Source: Halomonas denitrificans
GTDB lineage: Bacteria; Pseudomonadota; Gammaproteobacteria; Xanthomonadales; Wenzhouxiangellaceae
Direction: 5' to 3'
NCBI GenBank assembly: GCA_019800895.1
Contig: JAHVKF010000004.1
Location: 62,001-126,000 of the forward strand
DNA: 64,000 nucleotides
The position numbers and the translations under genes are program-made. Within the stretch, counting starts at the first letter, position 1. Each line of letters begins with the position of its first letter. The notes under the pieces are model-generated. The model was given only the letters and a program-made list of their open reading frames with translations. It was not told the DNA's origin and did not search any database. This document shows positions 54,423-63,456 of this stretch, in pieces.

Positions 54423-57400
54423 ATGAAATTCCTGCTCGGCCGCGGTGGGCTTCCGCGGTTCAAGATCGCCGCCCTCGCCGACGCGCTGGGGCGGAGCCTC
54501 GGCACCCGCGTCCAGCTCTCCAGCCGCGAACTGCTGATGCTCGACCTGCCGGAGCCGGTCTGGTCATCCCATTCGCGCGATCTTCGTCGCCTGCTCGACG
54601 CCGAACCCCTGACCGACGATCGCGTTGCGCCCGATTCCCTGTTCGTGGTTCCCCGACGCGGCATGATCAGCCCCTGGGCCAGCAAGGCGGCCGACATCCT
54701 GCAGCGTTGTCACGTCGAGGGTGTACGGCGCATCGAGCGCGGCTGGTGGATCCGCCTGGACGGCATCTCCCCGGAGCGGCTCGACGGCGAGGCCCGCGAT
54801 CTCCTGCACGACCGGATGACCGAGGCCCTGGTCGATGAGCTCGGCGACCTCGAGGGCTGGTTCGCGCCGCTGGACCCGGAGCCGCTGGCTCACGTGGCCC
54901 TCGGCGACGACCCGGCGGGCGCGCTTTCGGCCGCGAACCGGCGCATGGGCCTGGCGCTGAACGACGAAGAGATCGACTACCTCGCCGCCGCCTACGCGGA
55001 AATGGGCCGTGCACCGACCGATGCCGAACTGATGATGTTCGCCCAGGCCAACTCCGAGCACTGCCGACACAAGATCTTTAATGCGTCCTGGACGGTCGAC
55101 GGCGAGGCGCTCGAAGGCTCGCTCTTCGGCATGATTCGCGAGACCCATCGCAACGTGCCCGACGGCGTCAAGGTGGCCTACGACGACAACGCTGCGGTGC
55201 TCGAGGGCTTCGACGGCGAACTCCTCGATACGGGGATCGACGATCCGACCTGGCGCGCGGTCCCGCTCCGGCAGCACATCCAGATCAAGGTCGAAACGCA
55301 CAATCACCCGACCGCCATCTCCCCCGACCCGGGTGCGGCGACGGGCGCCGGCGGCGAGATCCGGGACGAGGCGGCGACCGGGCGGGGCGGCCGCCCGGTG
55401 GCCGGACTGACCGGCTTCAGCGTCTCGGACCTGAGAATTCCCGGCTTCGAGCGGCCGTGGGAAACCGCGCCCCCGCCGCCGTCGCGGCTGGCGGCGCCAC
55501 TGGACATCATGATCGAGGCGCCGATCGGCTCGGCCCGCTACAACAACGAGTTCGGCCGGCCCAATCTAGGCGGCTATTTCCGTGCCTGGTCGGCTTCGAC
55601 CGACGACGGCCAGGAACGGCGGCTCTGGGGCTACTACAAGCCGATCATGATCGCCGGCGGCGCCGGCGTGATCGCCGAGGGACAGACCGAGAAACTGCCG
55701 CTGGCGGCGGGTCACCGGGTGATCGTGCTGGGCGGTCCGGCCATGTTGATCGGGCTCGGCGGCGGCGCCGCCTCGTCCGTGCATTCCGGCCAGTCCTCGG
55801 AAGATCTCGACTACGCCTCGGTACAGCGCGCCAACCCGGAAATGGAACGACGCTGCCAGGAAGTGATCGACCGCTGCTGGACGCTCGGCGCGGACAACCC
55901 GATCGCGTCGATCCACGACGTCGGCGCCGGCGGGCTGTCGAACGCCATCCCGGAGTTGCTCCACGACGGCGGGGTCGGGGCCGAGCTCGAACTCCGCGCG
56001 ATTCCCGCCGCCGATGCCTCGCTGTCGCCGATGGCGATCTGGTGCAACGAGTCGCAGGAGCGGTACGTGATGGCGGTCGCCGAACGCGACATGGACCGCT
56101 TCCGTGCGATCTGCGAGCGCGAGCGCTGCCCGTATGCCGACCTCGGCCCGGCGACCGGGGAACACCGGCTCCGGCTGCACGACGGCGAGGCCGACGCACC
56201 GGTCGACCTGGATCTCGACGTGCTGCTCGGCAAGACCCCGAGCCTGGCGATGGACGTCACGCGCCGCGCGGTCCCTGTGCGTGATGAAGGGCTCGAGGGC
56301 GTTTCCGCCGACGAAGCGCTCGATGCGGTCCTGCGCGTTCCTTCCGTCGGCAGCAAGCAGTTCCTGATCACCATCGGCGACCGCACGGTGGGCGGCCTGA
56401 GCGCGCGCGACCAGATGGTCGGTCCGTGGCAGGTCCCGGTGGCCGATTGCGCGCTCACCCTGACCGACTACGCCCATCACACCGGCACGGCGATGGCGAT
56501 GGGTGAACGCACGCCGCTGGCGGTCTGGGATGCGCCCGCATCGGGCCGCATGGCCGTCGCCGAGGCCTTGACCAACCTGGCGGGAACGGTGCTCTCGGGG
56601 CGGCGATCGATCAAGCTGTCCGCGAACTGGATGGCGGCCAGCGGCGCACCCGGCCAGGACGCGGCGCTGCGCGAGACCGTCGAGGCCGTCGCCCGATCGT
56701 TCTGCCGCAGCCTGGAGCTGGCGATCCCGGTCGGCAAGGATTCGCTGTCGATGCAGACCCGCTGGTCGGACGGTGGCGAGGACCGCACGATGACCGCGCC
56801 CGTGTCGCTGATCGTCTCGGCTTTCGCGCCGGTGGCCGACGTGCGGCGCTCGGTCACGCCCGAGCTGCGCCTGGATGCCGGACCCAGCGAGCTGGTGCTG
56901 CTGGCCTTGCCGGGCCAGCGGCTGGGTGGCTCGGCGTTGAGCCAGGCGCTGGACCGGCCGCTCGGGCCGGTCCCCGACGTGGATTCCGCCGAGCGCTTCG
57001 CCGCCCTGTTCGACACGGTGCAGGCGCTGGTTGCCGACGACCTTGCGCTGGCCCTGCACGACCGGTCCGACGGCGGGCTGGCGGTCAGCGTGCTGGAAAT
57101 GGCGCTGGCGGGCCACGCTGGGGTCGCGCTGGAGCTGCCCGATGGCGTGGACCCCGTTGCCATGCTGTTCAACGAGGAGATCGGTTTCGTCGTGCAGACG
57201 CGTGCGGCCGATCGGGACCGGATCGAGCGCCGGCTCGCGACGGCCGGCCTCGATGGAACGATGACCGTGCTCGGTCGGATCTCGGGCGACGACCGGCTGG
57301 TCGTCGAGCAGAACGGCACCGCGCTGCTCGATCGGCGCCTGCCCGACCTGCACCAGGCGTGGTCGGAGACGAGCTGGCAGATCCAGCGCCTGCGCGATCA

Positions 57401-58271
57401 TCCCGACTGCGCCGACGAGGAATTCGGGCAGCTTGCCGACTGGTCGCGACCGGGGCTGTCGCCGGTGGTTACCTTCGAGCCGGCCGCGCCGGCTGCCGTG
57501 GGGCGAGCCCGCCCGCGGGTCGCGATCCTGCGCGAGCAGGGCGTGAACGGCCAGCGCGAGATGGCCCAGGCGTTCCATGCCGCCGGCTTCGAGGCGGTCG
57601 ACGTCCACATGAGCGACCTCGAGCACGGGCGGCAGACGCTGACCGGCTTCCGGGGCCTGGCCGCCTGCGGCGGGTTCTCCTTCGGCGACGTGCTCGGTGC
57701 CGGACAGGGCTGGGCGCGCTCGATCCGCTTCAGCCGGCGCCTGAGCGAGCAGTTCGAGGCGTTCTTCACCGACGAATCGACCTTCGCCCTGGGCGTGTGC
57801 AACGGCTGCCAGATGCTCAGCGCGCTGGCCCCGCTGATTCCCGGTACGTCGAACTGGCCGCGCTTCGAACACAACCGGTCACGCCAGTTCGAGGCGCGCC
57901 TGAGCCTGGTCGAGATCGTCGATTCGCCGTCGGTGCTGCTGGCCGGAATGGCCGGAAGCCGCCTGCCGGTGGCCAGCGCCCACGGCGAAGGGCGCGCGGT
58001 GTTCGCCGACGAGGCCGCGCAGGCCGGGGCCCGGGTCGCGGTGCGCTACGTCGACGGTCACGGCCGTCCTGCCGAGACCTATCCCGACAACCCGAACGGC
58101 TCGCCGGCGGGCATCACCGGCCTGGCGAGCGACGACGGCCGGGTGACCATCCTGATGCCCCACCCGGAGCGCCTGCTGCGCGCGGTCAATTACTCCTGGG
58201 CGCCGCCGGAATGGGGCGACTGGTCGCCGTGGACGCGGATGTTCGAGAACGCCCGCCAGTGGGTAGACTAG
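54423..58271 (+). CDS. purL: phosphoribosylformylglycinamidine synthase
   Basis: PurL converts FGAR to FGAM with glutamine and ATP in purine synthesis. The 1282-residue single-chain form has an N-terminal domain, the linker ANSEHCRHKIFNASW, the ATP-binding KVETHNHPTAISPDPGAATGAGG, a second synthetase half (VGKDSLSMQTRW), and a C-terminal glutaminase with FSFGDVLGAGQGWA, nucleophile Cys in LGVCNGCQML, and PHPERLLRAV. It stands alone, with a long leader. Confidence 0.98.
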   Translation: MKFLLGRGGLPRFKIAALADALGRSLGTRVQLSSRELLMLDLPEPVWSSHSRDLRRLLDAEPLTDDRVAPDSLFVVPRRGMISPWASKAADILQRCHVEGVRRIERGWWIRLDGISPERLDGEARDLLHDRMTEALVDELGDLEGWFAPLDPEPLAHVALGDDPAGALSAANRRMGLALNDEEIDYLAAAYAEMGRAPTDAELMMFAQANSEHCRHKIFNASWTVDGEALEGSLFGMIRETHRNVPDGVKVAYDDNAAVLEGFDGELLDTGIDDPTWRAVPLRQHIQIKVETHNHPTAISPDPGAATGAGGEIRDEAATGRGGRPVAGLTGFSVSDLRIPGFERPWETAPPPPSRLAAPLDIMIEAPIGSARYNNEFGRPNLGGYFRAWSASTDDGQERRLWGYYKPIMIAGGAGVIAEGQTEKLPLAAGHRVIVLGGPAMLIGLGGGAASSVHSGQSSEDLDYASVQRANPEMERRCQEVIDRCWTLGADNPIASIHDVGAGGLSNAIPELLHDGGVGAELELRAIPAADASLSPMAIWCNESQERYVMAVAERDMDRFRAICERERCPYADLGPATGEHRLRLHDGEADAPVDLDLDVLLGKTPSLAMDVTRRAVPVRDEGLEGVSADEALDAVLRVPSVGSKQFLITIGDRTVGGLSARDQMVGPWQVPVADCALTLTDYAHHTGTAMAMGERTPLAVWDAPASGRMAVAEALTNLAGTVLSGRRSIKLSANWMAASGAPGQDAALRETVEAVARSFCRSLELAIPVGKDSLSMQTRWSDGGEDRTMTAPVSLIVSAFAPVADVRRSVTPELRLDAGPSELVLLALPGQRLGGSALSQALDRPLGPVPDVDSAERFAALFDTVQALVADDLALALHDRSDGGLAVSVLEMALAGHAGVALELPDGVDPVAMLFNEEIGFVVQTRAADRDRIERRLATAGLDGTMTVLGRISGDDRLVVEQNGTALLDRRLPDLHQAWSETSWQIQRLRDHPDCADEEFGQLADWSRPGLSPVVTFEPAAPAAVGRARPRVAILREQGVNGQREMAQAFHAAGFEAVDVHMSDLEHGRQTLTGFRGLAACGGFSFGDVLGAGQGWARSIRFSRRLSEQFEAFFTDESTFALGVCNGCQMLSALAPLIPGTSNWPRFEHNRSRQFEARLSLVEIVDSPSVLLAGMAGSRLPVASAHGEGRAVFADEAAQAGARVAVRYVDGHGRPAETYPDNPNGSPAGITGLASDDGRVTILMPHPERLLRAVNYSWAPPEWGDWSPWTRMFENARQWVD

Positions 58272-58302
58272 GAGCCTTCGGACAGGCCGCAGGTCGGACA
58301 CC

Positions 58303-58932
58303 ATGAGCGACGATCGATCCCCGGAAACGGCGGGTGGGCCCGCCCCCGAAGAGGACGCCACCGGCAACCCCATCAAGGAGATGTTCCTGCTGGCGCTGCT
58401 CTACCTGCCGCTGGGCTTCTTCCTGTGGTTCTACCTGGCCTCGGTGCTGATGTGGTTTCCGACCCGCCTGGTCGACTGGGCGCTGACCGGGTTCTTCCCG
58501 GACATCTTCCGTGACGTCGTCCAGCTCGGCTACCGCCTCGAGATCCAGCTCGAATTCGTTCGGCCCGAGGGACGGATCGCGCTCGCCGACCGCGAGATCA
58601 TGATCTATGCCTGGGGCATGGCGCTGCTGTTCGGGCTGATCATGGCCACGCCGATGTCGGCGAAGCGCCGCCTGGCGCAGATGGGCATCGGCTACGTCGT
58701 GGTGTCCCTGGTCACGGCCTGGGGTGCCTTCTGGGACGCGATGAAGGAAGTCGCCTTCAAGGTCCAGCCGGAAGGGGTCGCCGCCATCGCCCAGAGCGCG
58801 GTGAGCCCGACCATGATTGCGCTGTTCTACCAGCTGGGCTACCTGATGCTGCCGGCCGTGATCCCCCTGGCGACCTGGATCCTGATGAACCGTCCGTTCC
58901 TCGAGGACGTGGTGCTGTCCCGCCGGCGCTGA
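58303..58932 (+). CDS. membrane protein resembling exosortase-H-associated protein
   Basis: The 209-residue protein has four hydrophobic segments near residues 27-50, 103-120, 126-147 and 165-190, and an acidic N-terminus. The first segment (LLALLYLPLGFFLWFYLASVL) with the following RLVDWALTGFFPD resembles membrane proteins that are encoded beside xrtH in other genomes. This is a recalled similarity and not verified. Here it follows purL by 31 bases and lies 49 kb from xrtH. It could equally be an unrelated four-helix protein. Confidence 0.5.
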   Translation: MSDDRSPETAGGPAPEEDATGNPIKEMFLLALLYLPLGFFLWFYLASVLMWFPTRLVDWALTGFFPDIFRDVVQLGYRLEIQLEFVRPEGRIALADREIMIYAWGMALLFGLIMATPMSAKRRLAQMGIGYVVVSLVTAWGAFWDAMKEVAFKVQPEGVAAIAQSAVSPTMIALFYQLGYLMLPAVIPLATWILMNRPFLEDVVLSRRR

Positions 58933-59008
58933 GCGCCACCTGCGCGAACCCGGCGGAACCACACCGCCGCCGGGGCTGTCCATTGCAGGCGTTGCAGGAA
59001 AGGACCCG

Positions 59009-59014
59009 TATAAT
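59009..59014 (+). promoter_or_regulatory. -10 box TATAAT, seven bases before the gspE ATG
   Basis: TATAAT is followed by CCCGGCC and then the ATG at 59022. Transcription at the usual distance would begin at the start codon. There is no Shine-Dalgarno sequence; TTGCAG hexamers upstream (58983 and 58992) are not at the best spacing. Confidence 0.5.
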
Positions 59015-59021
59015 CCCGGCC

Positions 59022-60773
59022 ATGGAAAATGCTCTGACCGCCACCGGCGAGACCGACCTGTTGCCGCAGGTCGGCGACCACCTCGAGGACCGCGCGGCCG
59101 ATCTGTGCCAGCTGATGATCGCCCAGGGCCGGTTGCGCGCCGAGGACCTGGCGCGGGCACGCGCCTACCGCGAGCAGCACGGCGGCAATCTGCTGACCCT
59201 GCTGGTCCGCCTGGGCCTGGTCTCGGAGCGCGACCTGGCCTCGGCCCAGTCCGAGCTGCTCGGCATTCCGCTGTTTTCCGAGAAGGACTACCCGGAGCAG
59301 ACACCGGACATCGATTCGGTCTCGACGCGGTTCATGAAGCAGCAGCACCTGGTGCCGGTCAAGGTCGAGGACGACACGCTGCACGTGGTCATGGCCGATC
59401 CGCAGAACCCGGCCATGCTCAAGGCGCTTCGCATGGCCACCGGTCTGAAGGTCGAGCCGAGCGTCGGCATCACCTCGGAGATCGACAACGCGATCGAGCG
59501 TTACTTCGGCGGCGGTCGCAGCGCCATGGGCCAGATCGCCGAGGGGCTGGGCGCCGACGTCGAGAGCGACGACGAGGAGAACGTCGAGCACCTGCGGGAC
59601 CTTGCCTCCGAAGCGCCGGTCATCCGCCTGGTCAACCTGATTCTCGGTCGCGCGGTCGAAGCGCGGGCGTCGGACATCCACATCGAGCCCTTCGAGAACC
59701 GGCTGAAGGTGCGCTACCGCGTCGACGGCGTGCTGCAGGAAGTCGAGGCCCCGCCGGCCCGATCGACGGCCGCGGTGATCTCGCGCGTGAAGATCATGGC
59801 CAAGCTCAACATCGCCGAGCGACGGCTGCCGCAGGACGGCCGGATCATGCACCGGGTCTCGGGCAAGGAACTGGACCTGCGCGTGTCCACCGTGCCGACC
59901 TCGCACGGCGAGAGCGTCGTGATGCGCATTCTCGACCGCGAAGCCGTGACCCTGGACTTCGGCAGCCTCGGCTTTGCCGAAGACACCCGCGATGCCTTCA
60001 TCAAGGCGCTGGAGATGCCGCACGGCATTATCCTGGTCACCGGCCCGACCGGGTCCGGCAAGACCACCACGCTGTACACCGCCCTGAGCCAGCTCAATTC
60101 GCCGGAACGCAAGATCATCACGGTCGAGGACCCGGTCGAGTACCAGCTCGAAGGCGTCAACCAGATCCAGGCCAAGTCGTCGATCGGGCTGAACTTCGCC
60201 GCCGCGCTGCGCGCCATCGTGCGCCAGGACCCGGACGTGATCATGATCGGCGAAATGCGCGACCTGGAAACCGCCAAGATCGCGATCCAGTCCGCGCTGA
60301 CCGGTCACCTCGTGCTCTCCACGCTGCACACCAACGACGCCGCCGGCGGCGTGACCCGGATGCTCGACATGGGCGTGGAAGACTACCTGCTCACGTCCAC
60401 GGTCAACGCGATCATGGCCCAGCGCCTGGTTCGCCGCCTGGACCCGGAAACCCGAGAGCCGTTCCAGGCCCTGCCGGAGATGGTCGAGGAGCTCGGCCTG
60501 CGCGAACTGACCGACGCCGACCCGATCACGCTTTATCGGCCGGGCACCTCCGAGGTCAATCCGACCGGCTACAAGGGGCGGTCGAGCATCATCGAACTGC
60601 TGACCATGACCGACGAACTCCGCCGGATGGTGATGAAGCAGGCTACCGCCGGCGAACTCGAGCGCCAGGCGGTCGCCGAAGGCATGCGCACCATGTACCA
60701 GGACGGCATGCTCAAGGCGCTCAACGGGGTGACCAGCGTCGAGGAAGTCCTGCGCGTGACGCAGGAAGCCTGA
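59022..60773 (+). CDS. gspE: type II secretion ATPase GspE
   Basis: GspE is the cytoplasmic ATPase that drives the type II pseudopilus. The 583-residue protein has an N-terminal GspE-like domain, Walker A GPTGSGKTTTLYTAL near residue 347, the Asp box KIITVEDPVEYQL, Walker B DVIMIGEMRDLETA and GHLVLSTLHTNDAAGG. The C-terminal domain lacks the tetracysteine zinc motif expected there: the stretch LVRRLDPETREPF and TSEVNPTGYKGR replaces the usual CxxC pairs. It heads the operon gspE-F-G-H-I-J. Confidence 0.93.
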   Translation: MENALTATGETDLLPQVGDHLEDRAADLCQLMIAQGRLRAEDLARARAYREQHGGNLLTLLVRLGLVSERDLASAQSELLGIPLFSEKDYPEQTPDIDSVSTRFMKQQHLVPVKVEDDTLHVVMADPQNPAMLKALRMATGLKVEPSVGITSEIDNAIERYFGGGRSAMGQIAEGLGADVESDDEENVEHLRDLASEAPVIRLVNLILGRAVEARASDIHIEPFENRLKVRYRVDGVLQEVEAPPARSTAAVISRVKIMAKLNIAERRLPQDGRIMHRVSGKELDLRVSTVPTSHGESVVMRILDREAVTLDFGSLGFAEDTRDAFIKALEMPHGIILVTGPTGSGKTTTLYTALSQLNSPERKIITVEDPVEYQLEGVNQIQAKSSIGLNFAAALRAIVRQDPDVIMIGEMRDLETAKIAIQSALTGHLVLSTLHTNDAAGGVTRMLDMGVEDYLLTSTVNAIMAQRLVRRLDPETREPFQALPEMVEELGLRELTDADPITLYRPGTSEVNPTGYKGRSSIIELLTMTDELRRMVMKQATAGELERQAVAEGMRTMYQDGMLKALNGVTSVEEVLRVTQEA

Positions 60774-60783
60774 GCGCGAGGCG

Positions 60784-61995
60784 ATGCCGATCTTCGAATA
60801 CAAGGCGGTCACGCCGGCCGGGGAAACCCTGACCGGCGAGATGGAAGCGCCCAGCGCCGACCTCGTCGTCGCCCATATCCAGGAAACCGGCAATATCCCG
60901 GTCCAGGCGAAGGAAGTCGGCGCGGGGTTCCGGCTCGAGACCCTGTTCCGCGGCCGCCAGGGCCTTTCGCAACGCGAGATCGGCGACCTGACGGGCCAGC
61001 TGGCGACGCTGCTCGGCGCCGGCCTGCCGCTCGATCGATCGCTGGGCATCCTGGTGGAACTGGCCGAGAACGAGCGCGTCGAACGGCTGCTGTCGAAGGT
61101 CCGCGACCGGGTCCGCGAGGGCATCTCGCTGTCCGAGGCCCTGGAAGAGCGACACGGCGTGTTCTCGCGCTTCTACATCAACATGGTGCGCGCCGGCGAA
61201 CTGGGCGGCGCGCTGGACCAGACCCTGGCGCGCATGTCGGAATACCTCGAGCGCGCCAAGGAACTCCGGGACGGTGTGGTCTCGGCGCTGATCTATCCCG
61301 CGCTGCTGGTCATCCTGGCGATCGCTTCGTTGATGCTGCTGATGATCTACGTCATCCCGCAGTTCACGCCGATGTTCGAGGACTTCGGTGCCGACCTGCC
61401 GCTGATGACCAGGATCGTGGTCGGCATCGGTGAAGTGCTCAGGGGCTACTGGTGGGCGCTGGCCGGCGGCGCCGCGTTGATCGCCTTGTGGTTCCGCGGC
61501 CAGATGGCCCGGCCGGCCACGCGCCTGCGCTGGGACGGCCGGTTCCTGGCCACCAGGTGGGTCGGCGACGTGATCGCCAAGATCGAGATGGCCCGCCTGG
61601 CCCGGACCACCGGCACCCTGTTGATCAACGGCGTGCCGCTGCTGTCGGCGATCTCGATCTCGCGCAACGTGATGACCAATACGGTGCTCCGCGAGGACGT
61701 CGGCCAGGCGGCGAAGAAGGTCAAGACCGGCACGCCGCTGGCCCGCGCGCTGAACGAGAGCGGCCATTTCCCCCGCCTGGCGCTGCAGATGATCAATGTC
61801 GGCGAGGAAACGGGACAGCTCGACGCGATGCTGCTGAAGGTCGCCGACACCTACGATCGCGAGGTCAAGACCACGATCGACCGGCTGATGGCGTTGCTGG
61901 TGCCGGCCCTGACCCTCGGCCTGGCGGCGGTGATCGGCGTGATCGTGATGTCGGTGCTGATGGCGATCCTGAGCATCAACGAACTGGTCGGATAG
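60784..61995 (+). CDS. gspF: type II secretion inner-membrane protein GspF
   Basis: GspF is the platform protein of the type II system. The 403-residue protein has two GspF domains (residues about 65-195 and 270-395), each with a membrane helix pair (LIYPALLVILAIASLMLLMIYVIP, ALTLGLAAVIGVIVMSVLMAIL) and the motif QLATLLGAGLPLDRSLGIL. It begins ten bases after gspE. Confidence 0.96.
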   Translation: MPIFEYKAVTPAGETLTGEMEAPSADLVVAHIQETGNIPVQAKEVGAGFRLETLFRGRQGLSQREIGDLTGQLATLLGAGLPLDRSLGILVELAENERVERLLSKVRDRVREGISLSEALEERHGVFSRFYINMVRAGELGGALDQTLARMSEYLERAKELRDGVVSALIYPALLVILAIASLMLLMIYVIPQFTPMFEDFGADLPLMTRIVVGIGEVLRGYWWALAGGAALIALWFRGQMARPATRLRWDGRFLATRWVGDVIAKIEMARLARTTGTLLINGVPLLSAISISRNVMTNTVLREDVGQAAKKVKTGTPLARALNESGHFPRLALQMINVGEETGQLDAMLLKVADTYDREVKTTIDRLMALLVPALTLGLAAVIGVIVMSVLMAILSINELVG

Positions 61996-62078
61996 ACACG
62001 TCGGATGGAGGCACGCGCGAGGTGCGGGGGAATTCTCCGCCGTCGCCGCGGTCGAATCGAAGCATGAAGGAGTCGAAC

Positions 62079-62501
62079 ATGAACGCAATGCATTCCAAGT
62101 CCGCCGCCGGCGGTTTCTCGCTGATCGAACTGCTGGTCGTGCTGGTCATCCTCGGCATGATCGCCGGCCTGGTCGTGCCCAACATCATGGGCCGCAGCGA
62201 GGACGCCAAGGCGCGCACCGCCGTCGCGGAAATCCAGCGCCTGTCGATGGCCGTCGACGAGTTCTACCTCGATACGGGGCGTGCGCCGCGCGAACTGCGC
62301 GAGCTGGTCGAGGAGCCGGCCAACGTTTCGAACTGGAACGGGCCCTACGTGAACAACTCGAACCTCGAGGATCCGTGGCAGAACCCGTACCAGTACCGGT
62401 ACCCGGGCGAGCACCGTGACTTCGACCTGCTGTCCTACGGCGCCGACGGCTCGCCCGGCGGTGAAGGCGCGGCGAAGGACGTCGCCAACTGGGAGCAATG
62501 A
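62079..62501 (+). CDS. gspG: type II secretion major pseudopilin GspG
   Basis: GspG is the main subunit of the pseudopilus. The 140-residue precursor has the prepilin site GG followed by FSLIELLVVLVILGMIAGLV with the Glu5 equivalent, and the C-terminal GspG domain with DPWQNPYQYRYPGEH and YGADGSPGGEG (calcium-binding loop). The ATG at 62079 has the ribosome site AAGGAG six bases before it. Its stop overlaps the start of gspH. Confidence 0.96.
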   Translation: MNAMHSKSAAGGFSLIELLVVLVILGMIAGLVVPNIMGRSEDAKARTAVAEIQRLSMAVDEFYLDTGRAPRELRELVEEPANVSNWNGPYVNNSNLEDPWQNPYQYRYPGEHRDFDLLSYGADGSPGGEGAAKDVANWEQ

Positions 62502-62986
62502 CCGATACGGGACGTCGACCTGCGCCGATCCCGAGCAGGGGGCGTACGTCCGGTTTCAGCCTGATCGAGCTGATGATCGTGATGGTCCTGGTCATCGCAT
62601 TGTTCGGGCTGGTCGGGACTTCGATCAGCCGATCTCTCCGGGGGGCGGAGCTGCGCAACGAGGCGCGCGAGATCATCGCCGGGCTGCGCCATACGCGTGG
62701 CCGGGCGATCGTGGAACGGGCCGAGACGGTGTTCCGCGTCGATGCCGATGCGCGCACCTGGCAGGCCGCCGGCGAGGAGACCCGCCAGCTGCCCGAGGGG
62801 CTCGACATCACCCTGACCACCGCGCGTTCGGAATTGACCGGCGAGAACGCCGGCGGCATCCGCTTCTATCCCGACGGCGCTTCGACCGGCGGCAGCGTGC
62901 TGCTCAGCGTCGACGACCGCGAGTGGTTCGTCACCGTGGGCTGGCTGACCGGTGAGATCAGCCAGGACGCTCCGGAGGACTCGTGA
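62498..62986 (+). CDS. gspH: type II secretion minor pseudopilin GspH
   Basis: The 162-residue precursor has a 25-residue leader, the cleavage site SG followed by FSLIELMIVMVLVIALFGLVG, and a beta-rich domain (TVFRVDADARTWQAAG). It is a minor pseudopilin at the tip of the pseudopilus. It overlaps gspG (ATGA) and its stop overlaps gspI. Confidence 0.9.
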   Translation: MTDTGRRPAPIPSRGRTSGFSLIELMIVMVLVIALFGLVGTSISRSLRGAELRNEAREIIAGLRHTRGRAIVERAETVFRVDADARTWQAAGEETRQLPEGLDITLTTARSELTGENAGGIRFYPDGASTGGSVLLSVDDREWFVTVGWLTGEISQDAPEDS

Positions 62987-63456
62987 TGCGCCGATTTTCC
63001 TCGACGACCCTGCGCCCTGCGCGCGCCCAGGCGGGCTTCACGCTGGTCGAAGTCATGGCCGCCTTCGCGATCTTCGCGGTGCTGTTCGGCGTCATGCTGC
63101 AGATCCTGTCCACGTCGATCAGCAACACCCGTCGCTCCGGCGATTTCACCCAGGCGGCACTGCTGGCTCAGAGTCAGCTCGACATGATCGGCATCGAGGC
63201 GCTGCCGGAGCCTGGGCGCTACGGCGGCGACTTCGGCGACGGTGGGTCCGACGACCGCTATCGCTGGGAAATGGACATCGAGCCGTACTTCATCCAGGAC
63301 GATCGTGGCGTGAATTACGACGAACTCCCGATCGACCTGTACCGCGTTTCCATGACCGTGTACTGGGGCGAGGGCCGGGCCGAGCGCTCGGCGACCTTCG
63401 AGACGCTGCGCTCGGTCGATCGTTTCTACGCCGAACGACAGGGCCTGCAGCCGTGA
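62986..63456 (+). CDS. gspI: type II secretion minor pseudopilin GspI
   Basis: The 156-residue precursor has the site AG followed by FTLVEVMAAFAIFAVLFGVML, and a domain ending RVSMTVYWGEGRAERSATFETLRS. It forms the tip complex with GspJ and GspK. The ATG at 62986, with GGAGG upstream, is chosen over the GTG at 62983. Its stop overlaps the GTG of gspJ. Confidence 0.9.
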   Translation: MRRFSSTTLRPARAQAGFTLVEVMAAFAIFAVLFGVMLQILSTSISNTRRSGDFTQAALLAQSQLDMIGIEALPEPGRYGGDFGDGGSDDRYRWEMDIEPYFIQDDRGVNYDELPIDLYRVSMTVYWGEGRAERSATFETLRSVDRFYAERQGLQP

